Below are positions 62,369 to 64,000 of a DNA stretch of 64,000 nucleotides, piece after piece (position 1 is the stretch's first letter; each line of letters begins with the position of its first letter). Below the pieces are notes generated by a model. It did not search any database and was not told the origin of the DNA. It saw nothing but the letters and a program-made list of their open reading frames with translations. The stretch covers positions 2,232,001-2,296,000 of the forward strand of contig NZ_CP016477.1 of NCBI RefSeq assembly GCF_001693275.1. The letters run 5' to 3'. A program made the position numbers and the translations under genes. Source of the stretch: Picosynechococcus sp. PCC 7117 (GTDB lineage: Bacteria; Cyanobacteriota; Cyanobacteriia; Cyanobacteriales; MRBY01).

Positions 62369-62775
62369 AAAAAAACGAACAGCAAAAAATTAAGAGCGAG
62401 CCAATCATACCAAGCCCCAAACTTCTAACCTAGGGAATGGACGCCCCGATAATTCCGCGCTAAAATTCAGCAAATCTTGATTAAATTCGTAAATAAATGT
62501 TAAATTTAAATCTGATTTAACGAAGAAAATACCCGGTTACATCTAAAAGTAAAGTTTAGAAAACACCCAAGCGCTATTTCAGCCCAAAGTTCCGAATTTT
62601 CAAGATTTTTGTGCTTCGCTTTGAAAGACTTCTCCGACGATAGGCACCGTCTTTCTAAAGTGTTCTTATCTTCCCTTTGCTGAGCCGTGCTTGTGTTTAT
62701 CATGTAGGACAGTGGAAAAAATACGGAGCCTCCGCATACCATGTCCCACAGTACAATTTCCAGAAAGGATATTTC
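62369..62775. other. Leader and promoter region of desC
   Basis: About 400 bases, AT-rich up to 62560 then mixed. Close to the gene lies a two-tier hairpin: GGACAGTGG (62707-62715) with CCATGTCC (62739-62746) outside and CGGA/TCCG inside. AAGGA at 62765-62769 is the ribosome site, seven bases before the ATG. No clear -10/-35 pair seen. Confidence 0.45.
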
Positions 62776-63609
62776 ATGACTGTTGCCACTTCCCAAAAAC
62801 TCCCCCTAGATTGGACAACGATTATCTACTTCAGCTTGATCCATCTAGTCGCCCTCCTTGCCTTTTTACCCGGTAACTTTAGTTGGCAAGCCGTGGGCGT
62901 CTTTTTATTGTTTCACTGGATTACCGGCGGCATTGGAATTACCCTAGGGTTCCATCGCCTCGTGTCCCACCGTAGCTTTGAAGTACCAAAGTGGCTTGAG
63001 TATTTCTTGATTTTCTGTGGCACCCTCGCCTGTCAGGGGGGGCCGATTGACTGGATTGGGCTACACCGCATCCACCACAAACATTCTGACAACACACCCG
63101 ATCCCCATGACTCGAACAAAGGCTTCTGGTGGAGTCACATCGGTTGGATGCTGTTTGAGATTCCCGCTCGTAGTGACATTGATCGCTACATCAAAGATAT
63201 CAAAGACGATCCTTTCTACAATTTTTGCCAAAAATACATGGTTCTCATCCAGGTGGCCTTGGGTTTAGCCCTTTATGCCTGGGGAGAAGCCTGGGTCGGT
63301 AACGGCTGGTCTTTCGTGATTTGGGGCGTGTTTCTCCGCCTTGCCGTGGTTTTCCACTGTACCTGGTTTGTGAATAGTGCCACCCATAAATTTGGCTATA
63401 AAAGCCATGAGTCCAACGACCACTCGAAAAACTGCTGGTGGGTTGCCCTTGTCACCTACGGCGAAGGTTGGCACAACAATCACCATGCCTATCAATATTC
63501 CGCGCGCCATGGCCTCAATTGGTGGGAAATTGATATGACTTGGATGACAATTCGTTTCCTACAAGCCTTGGGATTGGCCAAAAATATTCGTCTCGCTCCG
63601 GCTAAGTAA
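62776..63609 (+). CDS. desC: Acyl-lipid delta-9 fatty acid desaturase
   Basis: Membrane di-iron enzyme that introduces the first double bond into glycerolipid acyl chains, using ferredoxin electrons; 277 residues. Three histidine boxes: HRLVSH (60-65), HRIHH (97-101) and HNNHH (about 233-237), with hydrophobic helix pairs between. The family motif GGIGITLGFHRLVSHRSF and NWWEIDMTWMTIRFLQALG are typical of DesC. ATG at 62776 (MTVATSQKLP) has a good ribosome site; the frame is open to 62677 but with non-family residues. Ferredoxins encoded in this window are possible donors. Confidence 0.95.
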   Translation: MTVATSQKLPLDWTTIIYFSLIHLVALLAFLPGNFSWQAVGVFLLFHWITGGIGITLGFHRLVSHRSFEVPKWLEYFLIFCGTLACQGGPIDWIGLHRIHHKHSDNTPDPHDSNKGFWWSHIGWMLFEIPARSDIDRYIKDIKDDPFYNFCQKYMVLIQVALGLALYAWGEAWVGNGWSFVIWGVFLRLAVVFHCTWFVNSATHKFGYKSHESNDHSKNCWWVALVTYGEGWHNNHHAYQYSARHGLNWWEIDMTWMTIRFLQALGLAKNIRLAPAK

Positions 63610-63647
63610 CAAAAATAACGACCATCCTGGAAAGTTAAGTTGTTGTA

Positions 63648-63685
63648 GATGTCCTTTGAAAAGGGGGCATCTTTTTATTTTTTTG
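63648..63685 (+). terminator. Terminator of desC
   Basis: GATGTCC... (from 63648) pairs with ...GGGCATC (to 63671), then TTTTTATTTTTTTT. Some G-U pairs; the long T tract makes it convincing. Confidence 0.75.
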
Positions 63686-64000
63686 GCAAGACTCATTACT
63701 TCTTGGATATTGAAGAATCTATGCCGCCCCAAAGCCTCGCTCCAACGCCGTGAACAGCGGCGTCATTTAGGGGCAAGATCAAGGTAATTTCAAGGGTCTT
63801 AGGGGAGTGAGGGCGGCAAAAATATTTGGCAAAATCAGCCTTTATCCCCTAAGATAGGTTATTAAGAAAGGTAAACTTTTCTCACATTTGTCTAGATTCA
63901 CTATCATTTTTTGCCTAGAACCTAGACGAAAGTAAGGTGTTTCATCAAATAAACACCCGAAATTATATGTAATTTTTTGTTGCTTACTATTTTGGAGACT
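63686..64000. other. Intergenic end of the window with two inverted repeats
   Basis: No coding frame supported. Holds a hairpin ACGCCG/CGGCGT (63745-63763, 7-base loop) and a looser dyad GTCTAG (63890-63895)/CTAGAC (63922-63927) in AT-rich sequence. The right end is probably the leader of a gene beyond the window. Confidence 0.4.

Overview
This is a chromosomal segment of a unicellular cyanobacterium, most likely Synechococcus sp. PCC 7002 or a close relative. The phylum is clear from the sequence: the palindrome GCGATCGC (HIP1) is scattered at high density, and there are genes for allophycocyanin B (apcD), photosystem II proteins (psbM, psbA), plant-type ferredoxins, a CruA-type lycopene cyclase and an acyl-lipid delta-9 desaturase. 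The strain guess rests on remembered gene order (apcD, cruA, psbA, desC) and was not checked by alignment. I saw no tRNA, rRNA, CRISPR array, intact insertion sequence or prophage.

Left part, 1-25.6 kb: ordinary, tightly packed housekeeping genes. They run from the end of apcD through a SWIM zinc-finger protein, an M15 peptidase, an AEC carrier, aroC, a DppB-type permease, an EcfT-like protein, a tandem UspA protein, psbM, a ferredoxin, cruA, a HAD phosphatase, a Tat-type phosphoesterase, a Uma2 nuclease, a TPR protein, a dnaK-dnaJ pair, an RluA-like protein and an MscS channel. They end with a psbA gene whose protein has the three hallmark substitutions of the low-oxygen D1' form. Behind psbA lie a Tll0287-like c-type cytochrome and a DUF3122 protein, probably a micro-oxic photosystem II module.

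Centre, 26-47 kb: an accessory-looking block. Five co-oriented genes (26060-42155) encode secreted proteins built from DUF11-type repeats, plus a 1624-residue protein with an Ig-like region, a large predicted outer-membrane barrel and an OmpA-like domain. I read this as an uncharacterised surface-structure or adhesin locus. To its right are a Ycf37-like gene, a small secreted protein, a second predicted outer-membrane barrel protein and an amino-acid-type binding protein. The block is poor in HIP1 in several genes and holds at least three gene remnants, which suggests past insertion or rearrangement.

Right part, 47.7-64 kb: housekeeping again. It holds rpmI-rplT, an ABC-2 permease, a protein resembling archaeal CTP-dependent riboflavin kinase, an NlpC/P60 hydrolase, a family 2 glycosyltransferase, a Get3d-type ATPase, a class I aminotransferase, an ABC exporter, a quinone reductase, a second ferredoxin, a DUF2062 protein, pyrD, rodA/ftsW, a methionine gamma-lyase-like enzyme and desC. 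Convergent gene pairs are extremely compact: three share overlapping stop codons within four bases.
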